DNA of 60,000 nt. Origin: Owenia fusiformis (taxonomy: Eukaryota; Annelida; Polychaeta; Sabellida; Oweniidae). This document shows, piece by piece, positions 28,301 through 34,169 of this stretch. The notes under the pieces are model-generated. The model saw only the letters and a program-made list of their open reading frames with translations, made no database searches and was not told where the DNA came from. The stretch lies in assembly GCA_903813345.2 (NCBI GenBank), contig CAIIXF020000004.1:19207513-19267512 (forward strand), in the 5' to 3' direction. The translations under genes were made by a program, and so were the position numbers. Each line of letters opens with the position of its first letter. The first letter of the stretch is position 1.

Positions 28301-30517
28301 TAAATAAGCAATTGAAATGCCTTTTTATGTACAAATGGATTAATGAACTTGATAATTATCAGAAAATTTTCCCAAACCTCTTTAAAACTATCCAGGAGAG
28401 ACATAATTACAACACCCGAAACAAGTGTTCTTATGACAAGCCCAAAGTACGAACAAATTATGGTAGAGCTATGTTGTCTTTCACTGCACCGTTAATTTGG
28501 AATGAATTAACTGATGAAATGAAATAATCTGAAAGCATCTTAATTATGAAAAAAGAACTCAAAAAGTACCTTCTTAATCAATAGTATCATTCTTAGTCTA
28601 TGTTAGTTTTATAATGATTTGCGGGCCTAATATGACACACACTATTAAGCAGAAACAAATAGTATGCATTATTGCACAAGCAGATCCCCCATCTGTTCAT
28701 GTATTATTATAAAACACGGGAATATACACATTATGTGTCACCCGTTTATTGTAACCTGTTGTTAAAAGATATGATTACGTAAATAAGAATAAATAAATAA
28801 ATTATAACTGTATACAACAAATGCGTTATTGATATTTCACACACTGTTCATTATGTGAATACTCTGTTCGGAATTGGCTGGTATCGGACACACCTTGCCT
28901 AGCTATGTGTGAATACATAACTAGATATGCGTTGAGTATTTTCAAGAGGCCATACATCACTGGATGAGAATACAAAATGTAAAATATACAAATTTTAGGG
29001 GATATGTATCGAGACAATATTGGAAGCATGGGCTTTCAAACCACCGTGGTTTAGAAGTGTTGATAGAAAATCGACTAGTCATTTATTTATTTGTCATATA
29101 CATGTATGCTATACATGTACTTTACAGGGTGTATATGATGTAAGGAATGGAAAAGTGTACAGCTGTTGAAGCCCACTTGGGTAGCCCAGAGTGGACTTCA
29201 ACAGCTGTACACTGACTATTGCCCAACTATTCTGAAAACCCACTGTTCACTTATTTAAATCAGGTCTGAAAATTCAATAAAAAAATAATTTTGCTGGAAA
29301 AAACGTTGGCCCCCAAAATGTTGGGTATTTTTCAAAAGGACCACATTTTTTAAAATATGAACCTATTTTTCAAAATTGAGCTTCATGTCTAAAAATTGCC
29401 CATTTTGGCCAAAAAATCTTTCAAAATCATGCAGTTTTTCACCATTCTGAGCACTTTTTAAGTGATTTTGGCCATTTCTGGACCAAAATTGTCACAAGTG
29501 AACCCCCCTGGAATTTTCCAAAAAGTGAACCCCCCTTGGCAAATCCTGACTACGGGCCTGTATAGGCATACTCTATTCAAATATTATATTGCTCAGGGGT
29601 GTTCCAAGTGTGCAAAAATTGTATTGAAATTTGAAAATCAACATATCGAGTGTATTTGATAAAATGAGTAAACCAAGAACACCTCGATCAAGTCAGAATA
29701 CTTCGGCAAGAGTCTGAATACATGGGTATAGATTACTCCAAGAGCCATTAGATTTTGAAACTTAATTCGTGTTTCAAGGGTCACTATTTTTCAGCTGCCC
29801 AAGTGCCCCGTGGGAAAGCAATTATATCAAAATCCACATAGCTTTCACAAGAAGTAAGGTAGTATAGAGTCTAAGGGAAAGTGTCAAAAACACTTGGAGT
29901 TTCACATGCAGCCTCCTTGCCTAAACTGTTCAATCTTAGATCTTTTTAGGTAAATCAAAATTCAATTCAATAATCAATTATCTTCCCTGCTGTTATTCAT
30001 GAATCATGCCTTTGAGCTATTGAAAATGATGTAAACAAATTCACGCCCATTTACATGTGCTATTGTTTACTTCCGGTTTGCCATATTGAAATACTTCTGA
30101 ACTTTTTGAAAACGGTAATTTCTCCATAAAACAAATCCCACTGGACCAGTAACTAAGAAGTTCTGCCGATAAAAGTAGTATACAATACACACAGCACTCA
30201 CCTATGTTAACTAATTTTACATCGTCTTCAGAAATTGCCTTCAAAGCTAGTGTGACATTTTCTAAATATTGATGTTGATTGATTGGTTTTTTCACCACCC
30301 GTTTTATCCTTCTGTTTTGTAGAGCTTCGACAAGTGCACATAGCTTTATTCCATCCGAAAAATCCTCCTGGAGATCTTCAACGTTGTGGTCGGCTCCAAT
30401 TAACTGCTGATTTACCCAATTAGTGAAGGTATTTTCTTGAATTTTAATCCAGCGATCTCCCAAAATTGACATCGCGGCGTGCCCTTCAGCCGATCTCACA
30501 TCGTCATTTTCAGTCAT
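4240..30517 (-). CDS. jbug-like: Filamin-family actin cross-linker with three CH domains (Jitterbug-like), 5' part, 11 exons
   Basis: Filamins bind F-actin through N-terminal calponin-homology (CH) domains and cross-link or scaffold through immunoglobulin-like filamin repeats in the cytoplasm. Eleven exons on the minus strand join in frame to 611 codons plus one base. In the product I see CH1 (about residues 22-130), CH2 (about 141-242), a third CH domain (about 246-345, with NNFQTDWNDGKVLCSLVN and GVAPVISPEEMADPDTDH), then filamin repeats at about 358-452, 452-536 and 537 onward (SPFHVRVYD and VYFGGKEIS are typical). Vertebrate filamins have two CH domains; three is the arrangement known for Drosophila Jitterbug. 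Every junction has GT and AG and a consistent phase. The ATG at 30517 has A at -3. The gene is cut by the left edge, since no further filamin exon is visible in 1-4239. Certain: filamin family. Very likely: Jitterbug type. Confidence 0.9.
4397..7893. repeat. 45-bp minisatellite, about 77 copies, filling filamin intron 10
   Basis: Unit about AACTGATGATGTATCAGCTG plus CAATACAGTGTGTTTATAGA plus TCATT, 45 bp, with many point variants. Higher-order copies are visible: about 150 bp near 4579 recurs near 4759 (four units), and a block near 5581 recurs near 5716 (three units). From about 7020 the unit gains GGTGTGC variants and grows slightly. It fills almost the whole intron between exons 10 and 11 (3,596 bp). 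ORFs of up to 164 codons with 15-residue repeats (such as MIYKHTVLQLIHHQL) are by-products of the unit length. Confidence 0.97.
7992..8129 (-). CDS. Filamin exon 10: end of repeat 2, start of repeat 3
   Basis: Encodes GEWTIKILYEGEHISGSPF then HVRVYDSGLVKVYGLEGGSV. The G.H..S.SPF.V.V pattern is diagnostic for filamin repeats, and VYG-LEGG opens the next one. 138 bp, phase 1 on both sides; acceptor TTGTCTCAG, donor GTAAGA. The next intron is almost entirely minisatellite. Confidence 0.92.
8585..9520. repeat. 23-bp minisatellite, about 36-40 copies, in filamin intron 9
   Basis: Unit TATTCC(A/T)CTCTTGTATACT followed by (C/T)TAT, strongly T-rich on the plus strand. The edges are degenerate. The unit has no stop in three plus-strand frames, so three overlapping ORFs of 247-288 codons exist. 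They encode hydrophobic 23-residue repeats and are artefacts. On the transcribed (minus) strand the array is A/G-rich. Confidence 0.97.
9599..9728 (-). CDS. Filamin exon 9: filamin repeat 2, middle
   Basis: Encodes VSAPNSIDGAVQVEAISPRG then a KFMSNFVPTEI segment, with the Y.P...G-like position occupied by F.PTEIG. Acceptor TTTCTAG, donor GTTAGT. 130 bp; ends in phase 1 with G completed by the next exon to Gly, giving IGEWTIKI. Confidence 0.88.
10060..10545 (-). pseudogene. Non-LTR retrotransposon fragment (minus strand)
   Basis: Two minus-strand frames (10068-10355 and 10312-10542) read as pieces of a retrotransposon polyprotein. The segment FLIIDPTVPWEHRLEFHMRS resembles the ...ELTVPWE.R...A..RK. 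stretch common in non-LTR element ORFs. The frames are out of register, so it is broken. It lies in filamin intron 8 next to another fragment on the opposite strand. Confidence 0.5.
10604..10990 (+). pseudogene. 3' end of a CR1/Jockey-like non-LTR element ORF2
   Basis: The 101-codon frame ends with FGNRIAQSWNALPQHIIDC and TTNQFKREIDSFLKDEM, the usual C-terminal signature of CR1/Jockey-type reverse transcriptase ORFs (F.NR....WN.LP......S...FK..LD). The catalytic domain is missing, so this is a 3' relic in filamin intron 8. Confidence 0.65.
10991..12740. other. Intron 8 of filamin, otherwise featureless
   Basis: Apart from the 108-bp tandem pair at 11580-11740 I see no coding frame with splice support. 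The ORFs at 11213 and 12016 look like chance. Confidence 0.4.
11580..11740 (+). repeat. Two tandem copies of a ~108-bp unit
   Basis: The phrase TTCTACCAAAAGTGTCATTA with GACAGTGTGCCATGCT occurs near 11588 and again near 11696 with one or two changes. Words in the spacer (GAACAAAATCGCTC) recur near 54850, suggesting a dispersed family. Confidence 0.6.
12715..13110 (-). pseudogene. C-terminal relic of a non-LTR retrotransposon ORF
   Basis: The minus-strand frame 12746-13039 encodes KENLKKLFNVNLEFNAHDM and VAIKYYIYAKQFNES, resembling the tail of L1/RTE-like polyproteins in invertebrates (..LF.....T....LFG......N.....AK.YIY..R). It is short and has lost the catalytic domain. Located just inside filamin intron 8, next to exon 8. 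Confidence 0.55.
13112..13243 (-). CDS. Filamin exon 8: end of repeat 1, start of repeat 2
   Basis: Encodes LTVFCKGEVVQGCPVKFLS, the closing strands of repeat 1 (usual form V.F.G..I.GSPF.V), and the cysteine-containing start of repeat 2 (VLLMSSFDTCNVGCSTEIK). 132 bp, phase 0 on both sides. Acceptor ATATTTTAG, donor GTAATG. A retrotransposon tail fragment begins within about 75 bp downstream in the intron. Confidence 0.85.
13384..13539 (-). CDS. Filamin exon 7: filamin repeat 1, part 2
   Basis: Encodes KTFHVDLLDSQVQESDLRVE, then a PTSQPPVSLFFNGDRGEAVF segment and VPSESGTHQ. This has the beta-strand spacing of a filamin immunoglobulin-like repeat, where Y.P...G.H is the usual F-strand. 156 bp, exactly 52 codons, phase 0 on both sides. 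Confidence 0.88.
14205..14400 (+). repeat. Single diverged copy of the ~147-bp repeat
   Basis: Contains CCACTGGTATTTGAGTTA, AAAATGGTGGCCATTTTGAA and TTCAGCTGCCATCTTGAAAA as in the array at 1010-1985. It lies in filamin intron 6, 130 bp from exon 6. Confidence 0.65.
14532..14749 (-). CDS. Filamin exon 6: end of CH3 and start of filamin repeat 1
   Basis: Encodes residues 302-374. MQQAEEMGVAPVISPEEMAD then PDTDHLGIMAYAAYFQNI is the C-terminal half of CH3 (pattern A...LGIP.VI.PEE..DP..DE...M.Y...F). A short linker follows, and then VKLDADLKTVTVGSS starts the first filamin repeat. Acceptor TTCTGTAG, donor GTGAGT. Ends in phase 0. Confidence 0.92.
14951..15053 (-). CDS. Filamin exon 5: middle of CH3
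   Basis: Encodes TDWNDGKVLCSLVNSLGGHI then YDVSNTDWPGNCAKG, the DW..G..L..LV..... core of a CH domain. This segment shows that a third CH domain is present and not just a CH2 remnant. Acceptor ATTTAG, donor GTAATG. 103 bp, phase 0 to phase 1. Confidence 0.9.
15096..15937. mobile_element. 842-bp foldback (long inverted repeat) element filling filamin intron 4
   Basis: The two halves are diverged reverse complements. Left end AAAGGATAGATATCGATATG mirrors the right end, read in reverse as AAAGGAGTGGTATCGATATG. Further in, CCGAACCTCGTTGGAACAAA near 15337 mirrors TGAACCTCATTGGAACAAAA (reverse of ~15560-15590). No transposase is encoded. The ends lie only 43 bp from exon 5 and about 140 bp from exon 4. 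A 200-bp part of one arm occurs again at 41381-41580. Confidence 0.8.
16075..16294 (-). CDS. Filamin exon 4: end of CH2 and start of CH3
   Basis: Encodes residues 194-267. CTDAMQLAEKHFDIPQVVRP followed by EDLASRDLDELSGMTYLSYF is the C-terminal half of CH2. YYATLNYVRDQLRSEGKTVN then begins a third CH domain, with the same layout as the start of CH2 (helix, then NNFQ). Acceptor CTTTCCAG, donor GTATTA. Ends in phase 0. The following intron (15054-16074) is almost entirely a palindromic mobile element. Confidence 0.92.
16463..16528 (-). CDS. Filamin exon 3: middle of CH2 (66 bp)
   Basis: Encodes ALLEYCQPGLCPGWRTLNP, matching the filamin pattern ALVDSCAPGLCPDW. Acceptor TTTTCAG and donor GTGAGT. 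The exon is too short to stand out as an ORF and is found by homology and phase: exon 2 ends CA, this exon begins T, giving His172. It leaves phase 2 with AG. Confidence 0.9.
17239..17350 (+). repeat. Short direct duplication (about 35 bp, 74-bp period)
   Basis: TTTTATCCTTATTGTAAATT followed by ACCTGGATGTTT occurs at about 17242 and again at about 17316. No gene. Confidence 0.8.
17882..18080 (-). CDS. Filamin exon 2: end of CH1 and start of CH2
   Basis: Encodes residues 106-172. DIVNGNRKLVMGLIWHLIL closes CH1 and PPKKLMLAWLNAAIPDIKI opens CH2, then ITNFTSNWNDGIAL. The acceptor is preceded by a T-rich stretch ending GTTTACAG, and the donor is GTAAGT at 17881. 199 bp; it leaves phase 2. Confidence 0.92.
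18085..19480. other. Filamin intron 1, low-complexity stretch
   Basis: No coding evidence. Around 18440-18660 the sequence repeatedly uses GGGCC/GGCCC words (GGCCCAGAATTTTT, GGCCCAAAAT), probably an old degenerate repeat. A pure C tract occurs near 18950. Confidence 0.4.
19490..19657. mobile_element. Small hairpin MITE (~168 bp)
   Basis: Left end TGCGAATGCAACTAA and right end (reverse complement) CGCGAATGCAACTAA are nearly identical, and further pairing follows: GGCTACTGGA against GGCTACAGGA, then CAACTCATTT against CAACTCATTT. The interior has no ORF. Target-site duplication not resolved. Confidence 0.7.
20420..22548. repeat. 52-bp minisatellite, about 40 copies, in filamin intron 1
   Basis: Unit CACCAAACAACCTGACAAAG, GCCCTAGTATATGACACAAG, AGAATGAAGTCT (52 bp). 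A few variant types (GACGAAAGGCTC, GACATAGGCCC, GACAAAGGTCC) recur in a partly regular order, so multi-unit blocks were duplicated. The first copies (20420-20600) are more diverged and carry AAGAAGACACCACTTTGAGG, linking them to the next array. Confidence 0.97.
22549..22795. other. Spacer between two 52-bp arrays
   Basis: Rich in GGTACC and TGGTAC words (near 22553, 22568, 22623, 22639, 22653) and containing a diverged minisatellite-like piece (GTAAGACACCACTTTGTAAC). No gene. Confidence 0.5.
22796..23350. repeat. Second 52-bp minisatellite, about 10.5 copies
   Basis: Unit AGCATAACATCCTGACACAG, TCCCTACTATGGTCATAGAA, GACACCCATCCT (52 bp). Same length as the previous array and alignable with it (CCTGACA, CCCTA.TAT, AGA.GA), so the two are sister arrays. 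Confidence 0.97.
23595..23919. mobile_element. 325-bp element with ~65-bp terminal inverted repeats
   Basis: Left end GTAAGGTACAACACAATGGT matches the reverse complement of the right end, GTAAGGTGCAACACGAGGGT. Both continue through AAATTTGAGCAAACTGATGT and TTTCAT. A third, partial terminus lies inside near 23700-23720, hinting at nesting. No ORF of transposase type. A CTAGA-rich palindromic patch occupies 23828-23862. Confidence 0.8.
23935..23950 (+). repeat. Poly(G) tract
   Basis: A run of about 16 G on the plus strand, directly next to the inverted-repeat element at 23595-23919. Confidence 0.9.
23951..27300. other. Filamin intron 1, no gene seen
   Basis: AT-rich. A degenerate repeat (CTTGTTAAATCTCAGTATCA at about 26904 and 27018; CCAAAATCGATCAAAA at about 26751 and 26952) is the only structure I can support. 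The word GTTATAGCATGAAGGTTACG near 26285 recurs in related form near 40480. Confidence 0.4.
27309..28930 (+). mobile_element. Dispersed inverted-repeat element split by a retrotransposon
   Basis: 27309-27375 begins TTGGGCTTAAATTCTTTTCA then CACATTGC. 28815-28930 ends GACACACCTTGCCTAGCTAT then GTGTGAATAC. An unbroken relative at 55499-55790 has both ends only about 290 bp apart, with the same CTTAAATTCTTTTCACACAT start and TATGTGTGAATA end. The inference is that a CR1-like element (27376-28806) inserted into an older copy. Confidence 0.65.
27376..28806 (+). pseudogene. Broken CR1/Jockey-like reverse transcriptase (3' part of a non-LTR element)
   Basis: Reading plus-strand frames in order gives LFLDFSKAFDTIDHNILF (RT motif A), an in-frame TGA after FYGI, then GIPQGSILGPLFFILYIN (motif B), a frameshift at the expected FADD box (motif C; the bases encode F-A-D-D only in another frame), then KLSLNAGKTKY, and after a second frame change HNYNTRNK...YGRAMLSF...IWNEL, the typical C-terminus. 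A (TAAA)n tail ends at about 28806. At least one stop and two frame breaks, so inactive. The 5' part with the endonuclease is missing. Confidence 0.88.
29154..29213. repeat. Near-perfect 60-bp palindrome
   Basis: Left arm AGTGTACAGCTGTTGAAGCC CACT pairs with the right arm (reverse complement AGTGTACAGCTGTTGAAGTC CACT) with one mismatch over 24 bp, and pairing continues into TGGG/CCCA around a TAG loop. It lies in filamin intron 1, about 1 kb from exon 1. Confidence 0.92.
29280..29565 (+). repeat. Dispersed repeat ending in GACTACGGGCCTG
   Basis: Low-complexity CAAAATT words followed by GTGAACCCCCCTTGGCAAAT and GACTACGGGCCTG. A similar end, CTTGACAAAAGTTGG plus CTACGGGCCTG, occurs at 44999-45030, so this is a dispersed family. 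Confidence 0.55.
30202..30517 (-). CDS. Filamin exon 1: start codon and most of CH1
   Basis: Encodes residues 1-105. The text IKIQENTFTNWVNQQL and DLQEDFSDGIKLCALVEAL is the first half of an actin-binding CH1 domain (compare the filamin pattern KIQQNTFTRWCNEHL). Reading beyond the GTGAGT donor at 30201 gives unrelated intronic sequence. The exon ends in phase 1 with G, and exon 2 supplies GA to complete Gly106. The intron that follows is about 12.1 kb and carries the 52-bp minisatellites and a retrotransposon insertion. Confidence 0.92.
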
Positions 30518-31056
30518 ATTCGTTCAAATTTTCTCTTTGTATCCTACATCCGGTTAATCCATATGATCGTAGAGACAACTGTCACTTACATACACCTGTA
30601 ATCTAATCAATTATGTCGATTGCCCGAGGAAAAATGACGAAAATTTAGGCTAGCATTGGGAACTAAACTAATACTGCCACTCAACAGCAGTTTAGTAGTT
30701 TACAGTATACACCCAAAATACACTCCCGGTGAAAAGTATGTCGAACAAATAAATTTCCCTATAATATCAATGGTTCACAAGTATTACTGATGCACAGGGC
30801 GAATATCATGAACTTGCCATGCAAGCGGTAAACAAATACATTTAATCTACAAGAAGGGGTGTGACTGGTAGTGGTATTCAAAATGGATTGTAATAGGTTT
30901 TAGGCCGATATAAAGGTGGCAGTAGTGTAGTACAGTATGGGGGTTCGCACATAGTTATATTCCCTCGCTACATATTGACTTCACTGCCATCTTTTATATG
31001 AACATTTTTTAATCGTATTTTATGCAGTATTTCCATTTTTGTAAACCTGTGGGCTA
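30518..31056. other. Region upstream of the filamin start codon
   Basis: 5' UTR and promoter of the filamin gene should begin here or beyond an upstream intron. I cannot place a TATA box, initiator or UTR exon with confidence. Confidence 0.3.
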
Positions 31057-31289
31057 CATCCTCCGATCACAGGGCTTCAAAATCCAGAATATATTCTTGG
31101 CCCTGCGATAGCAGCTAGCATTTCCCCGATTAAGAACTTTGGCTGTCGCAACACTGCGACAGAAATCATGTATAAGTCATGATTGCGCATAATTAGATCA
31201 CGTGATTTAGTTAAATCGGGCGCTCCCAAATTGGTTATAGCAGGGGGGAAGAAGGAGGTACGGATTCTGGACACCTGCTTAGGAGGATG
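31057..31289. mobile_element. MITE copy 1 with a perfect 8-bp target-site duplication
   Basis: Termini CATCCTCC and GGAGGATG are perfect inverted repeats. Flanks are GTGGGCTA (31049-31056) and GTGGGCTA (31290-31297), an exact 8-bp duplication. The interior is an imperfect palindrome (CCCGATTAA against TTAAATCGGG; CAGAATA against ATTCTGG). A second copy sits at 44516-44715. 8-bp TSDs are typical of hAT, P and some Merlin-type DNA transposons; hAT is the most likely source but not proven. Confidence 0.9.
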
Positions 31290-31561
31290 GTGGGCTAATA
31301 CTATAGTAACTATAAACATTCTATCTTATTTAATTTTTCACGTGGTTAGTAATAGAGGACATGTTCATGGAACCCTTGCGTTGAGTAATCAAATGTTGCG
31401 CATGTATATTCATATTTACACAAGCAATAAATCGTTTTCAATCCCAAAAGTATTGAAAATAATACATGACTAACAAAGAAGTTTTTTATGAATAAATATT
31501 TATTTTTCCTTTAAGTTTTGGATTACATATTAACGTAACATTTTCAACATAGGAATTATCA

Positions 31562-33745
31562 AATGTATGTATGTATGTATCTTTTATTCCCGATTTCAAA
31601 TCGGATTTCATATAAACTAATTACATTGTTAGATTAATACAATAAACATAAAACATAAACAAGGTCACAACATATTTACAATCTTTAAAAGTAATATAAA
31701 AATTTCAGATTACAAGGTCTAGATCTTCTGCAAGTTTATGTAAATAAGGGTACGAGACTAATCCCTGAGTCTGATATCACTATATGAATGTATCTCAGGA
31801 TGAGCTCTAAGTTATGTATCTCAAATGACTCCGAGGCAGGGCCGCATACAGAAGCACAAATTTCTCTTGGATCGAACGCTGGATGGTTGTTGGGTAACGC
31901 AATGTCAATAATGAGTTTATTCCTCATGTGATTGTACTTATTACAGTCGATTAGCATGTGATTTATGGCATCCTTATAGAAATTGCCACATCTATCGCAA
32001 AGAAGGTTGGAGTCATTGACGGGCATGGCTAAAACTTTGACTGCTGTGAGAATATACGGAAGTAGATAATTCCGTTTTCTGGCTAAGTTCCAAAGATTAT
32101 GGGCTCTCAAAACAGAAATGGAAATTCTGATGTCATTGCGTTGAGATTCACTTTGAACTAGGAAGCGTTGTCTGACTACATATTTGCAAATGCGTTTCCA
32201 CAAGATATTATTTGGAAAATAACCGTTATCTAGATATTGAATCAGGTATTGTTCCAATTCGTAGGTTTTCAGAATGTTTGAAATGTCGGCGACAAATCCT
32301 GCCTGCCGGTGATTTCCGCCGTAAAGCAAATTTGCTCTAAACAGAAAGATGTCCTTTGTCAACGTCAGCTGTTGCGTGTTGCAAAGCAGACCAAGAAACG
32401 ACAGCTTTCGTAGGTCAAGTGTGAACTGGACTGGTAACAGATCAGTTAAAGCGTATACAATATCAGTTCTCGTAGATTTGAATAATTCAAATAGACTTTT
32501 GAGGATGAAACGTTGAGCAATTTCTAATTTCAAAATTTCCGATTTTGTGATATTAAACCACAGCTCGCATCCGTAAAGAGCAGTGGGAATACAAATGGTC
32601 TTAATTAGATGTATGCCAGTTAAAGGGGTGAGACCCTTCGGATGTACACCAATTCCTGCTAGCGATGCGAAACTGCCTTTTAACTTATGACACGCGCTGG
32701 AGACTGCAGCAGTGTTTTTCATCGAAGCTTGGTATATGTTTCCGAGATGTTTACATTGATCAACCTCGACTAACACCTCGTCTTGAATAGACCACTCGCG
32801 TGTTTTCCGTAGTTTCTCATTTACAGGTTTCGACTCGCCAAATGTTATCACGCTTGATTTTGAAACATTTATCTTGAACCTCCACTTCTGGGAGTAATTA
32901 ATGGCAATTGAAATCAAGTTATTAAGACTGTCCCTGTTATTTGCAAGAAGGGAGATATCGTCTGCGTACGTGGGGGCGCTGCAAGAAATGCAGCTTATCA
33001 TTGATCCGAAGTTTGATCTTTCAAGTAGACAAAGTAATTCGTCGATGTATAGGGTGTAGAGCCAGCCCGAAAGCACCCCGCCTTGGCGGACTGATTGACT
33101 GATAGAGAACCAATCAGACTGATGCCCCTTAAAGATTATCGCGCCGCTTAAATTGCTGTAAAGCCGGTACATTATTATCCAGAATCGGCCTTGGAGCCCA
33201 AGCTTGTGAAGCTTAAGGAACAACCCTGCGTGCCATATGGAATCGAATGCTTTAGCGCTGTCAAGACTTGCCATAAATGTTTTCTGACCAAGCTCATTGT
33301 TGGAATTAATTGTCTCAGTAATGTTAAAGTTGCAAGTCGTGCAGCTGAGACCCTTTTCATAAGCATTCTGTTGGGGGCTCTTGTGAAATCTGGTCCCAGA
33401 GGTGCGCTCAGCCTTGTCAATCCGAACCTTCACTAATGACTCCCATAGCTTTTCTATCACAGGGAGAAGGGTTATGTCTCTATAGTTATTAAGATCAAGC
33501 CTAGATTTCTGACCACCTTTGTGTAATTTCGCTATCAAACCCTGTGAAAAAGCAAGTGGTGGAGTCATTGTGAATGTTATCAGGTTGAAAAGCATAGCTA
33601 GAATGCTTACAAGGGACTCACCTCCGTGAATGAGATGTTCATTTGAAATACCGTCGTGGCTAGAAGCTTTTCGTTTCTTTAGCTTCCTTATACCATCGCT
33701 AACCTCATGTCCATATTGTCTGTTTAACCCTACTATCACACCAAA
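31562..33745 (-). mobile_element. 5'-truncated non-LTR retrotransposon with intact RT ORF
   Basis: The element runs on the minus strand. It starts within the reverse transcriptase region and ends in a 3' UTR with GGGAATAAAAG and a short (TACA)n tail at about 31562-31583. It lacks the endonuclease part, so it is 5'-truncated, the common fate of target-primed insertions. Target-site duplication not identified. Confidence 0.8.
31736..33739 (-). CDS. Reverse transcriptase domain of a non-LTR retrotransposon
   Basis: An uninterrupted 667-codon frame. It contains KKLKKRKASSHDGISNEHL (RT start), LNNYRDITLLPVIEKLWE (motif 2), SLDSAKAFDSIWHAGLFLKL (motif A with catalytic Asp), VRQGGVLSGWLYTLYIDELL (motif B) and PTYADDISLLANN (motif C, YADD catalytic pair). 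Near the C-terminus CDRCGNFYKDAINHMLIDC looks like a CCHC-type zinc knuckle. It copies RNA into DNA at the target site. The frame starts after a stop at the truncation point, so the first codon is not a natural start. Clade not assigned. The absence of stops over 2 kb points to a fairly recent insertion. Confidence 0.93.
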   Translation of the reverse strand: MIVGLNRQYGHEVSDGIRKLKKRKASSHDGISNEHLIHGGESLVSILAMLFNLITFTMTPPLAFSQGLIAKLHKGGQKSRLDLNNYRDITLLPVIEKLWESLVKVRIDKAERTSGTRFHKSPQQNAYEKGLSCTTCNFNITETINSNNELGQKTFMASLDSAKAFDSIWHAGLFLKLHKLGLQGRFWIIMYRLYSNLSGAIIFKGHQSDWFSISQSVRQGGVLSGWLYTLYIDELLCLLERSNFGSMISCISCSAPTYADDISLLANNRDSLNNLISIAINYSQKWRFKINVSKSSVITFGESKPVNEKLRKTREWSIQDEVLVEVDQCKHLGNIYQASMKNTAAVSSACHKLKGSFASLAGIGVHPKGLTPLTGIHLIKTICIPTALYGCELWFNITKSEILKLEIAQRFILKSLFELFKSTRTDIVYALTDLLPVQFTLDLRKLSFLGLLCNTQQLTLTKDIFLFRANLLYGGNHRQAGFVADISNILKTYELEQYLIQYLDNGYFPNNILWKRICKYVVRQRFLVQSESQRNDIRISISVLRAHNLWNLARKRNYLLPYILTAVKVLAMPVNDSNLLCDRCGNFYKDAINHMLIDCNKYNHMRNKLIIDIALPNNHPAFDPREICASVCGPASESFEIHNLELILRYIHIVISDSGISLVPLFT

Positions 33746-33799
33746 CTAGTTCTCACTACGTTCTCGAAAACGGGCTTAAACTGAGCACGGACGGATTTG

Positions 33800-34160
33800 A
33801 CGTACTAAGAACCCACTAACAGTAGGACGACACATTGAAAAAAAACATTGTTGTTTACCAAACTTTATATCAAAGTGGTGTAGCGATATATGACGTCATC
33901 GCACTTCTTGTTTCTGGTCCGTTGGCTACCATCTTTATGAGGTCCAATGATCGAAACGGGAAACATTTAAACATTTGAAAATGAAAATGACGGATAGAAT
34001 TCTACTGATCTCTTCTTTCCAACTATCTCATTTTAATGTTAGAAAAATGCACATAAATGGGAGTAAAATGCAAACACGTGAGACTTTCACTCATTTTGTA
34101 CCCTATATTCGTGCGAAATTAACATTGATTAAACATATTTTTTTTAAATGTCTGAATCGC
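33800..34160. other. Intergenic, nothing recognised
   Basis: No coding support. A short 73-codon frame leads into the 48-bp array. Confidence 0.4.
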
Positions 34161-34169
34161 TTAAACAGA

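Noticed and set aside
33175-33436. Two 81-codon ORFs inside the reverse transcriptase region
   Set aside because: Shadows of the 667-codon RT frame.
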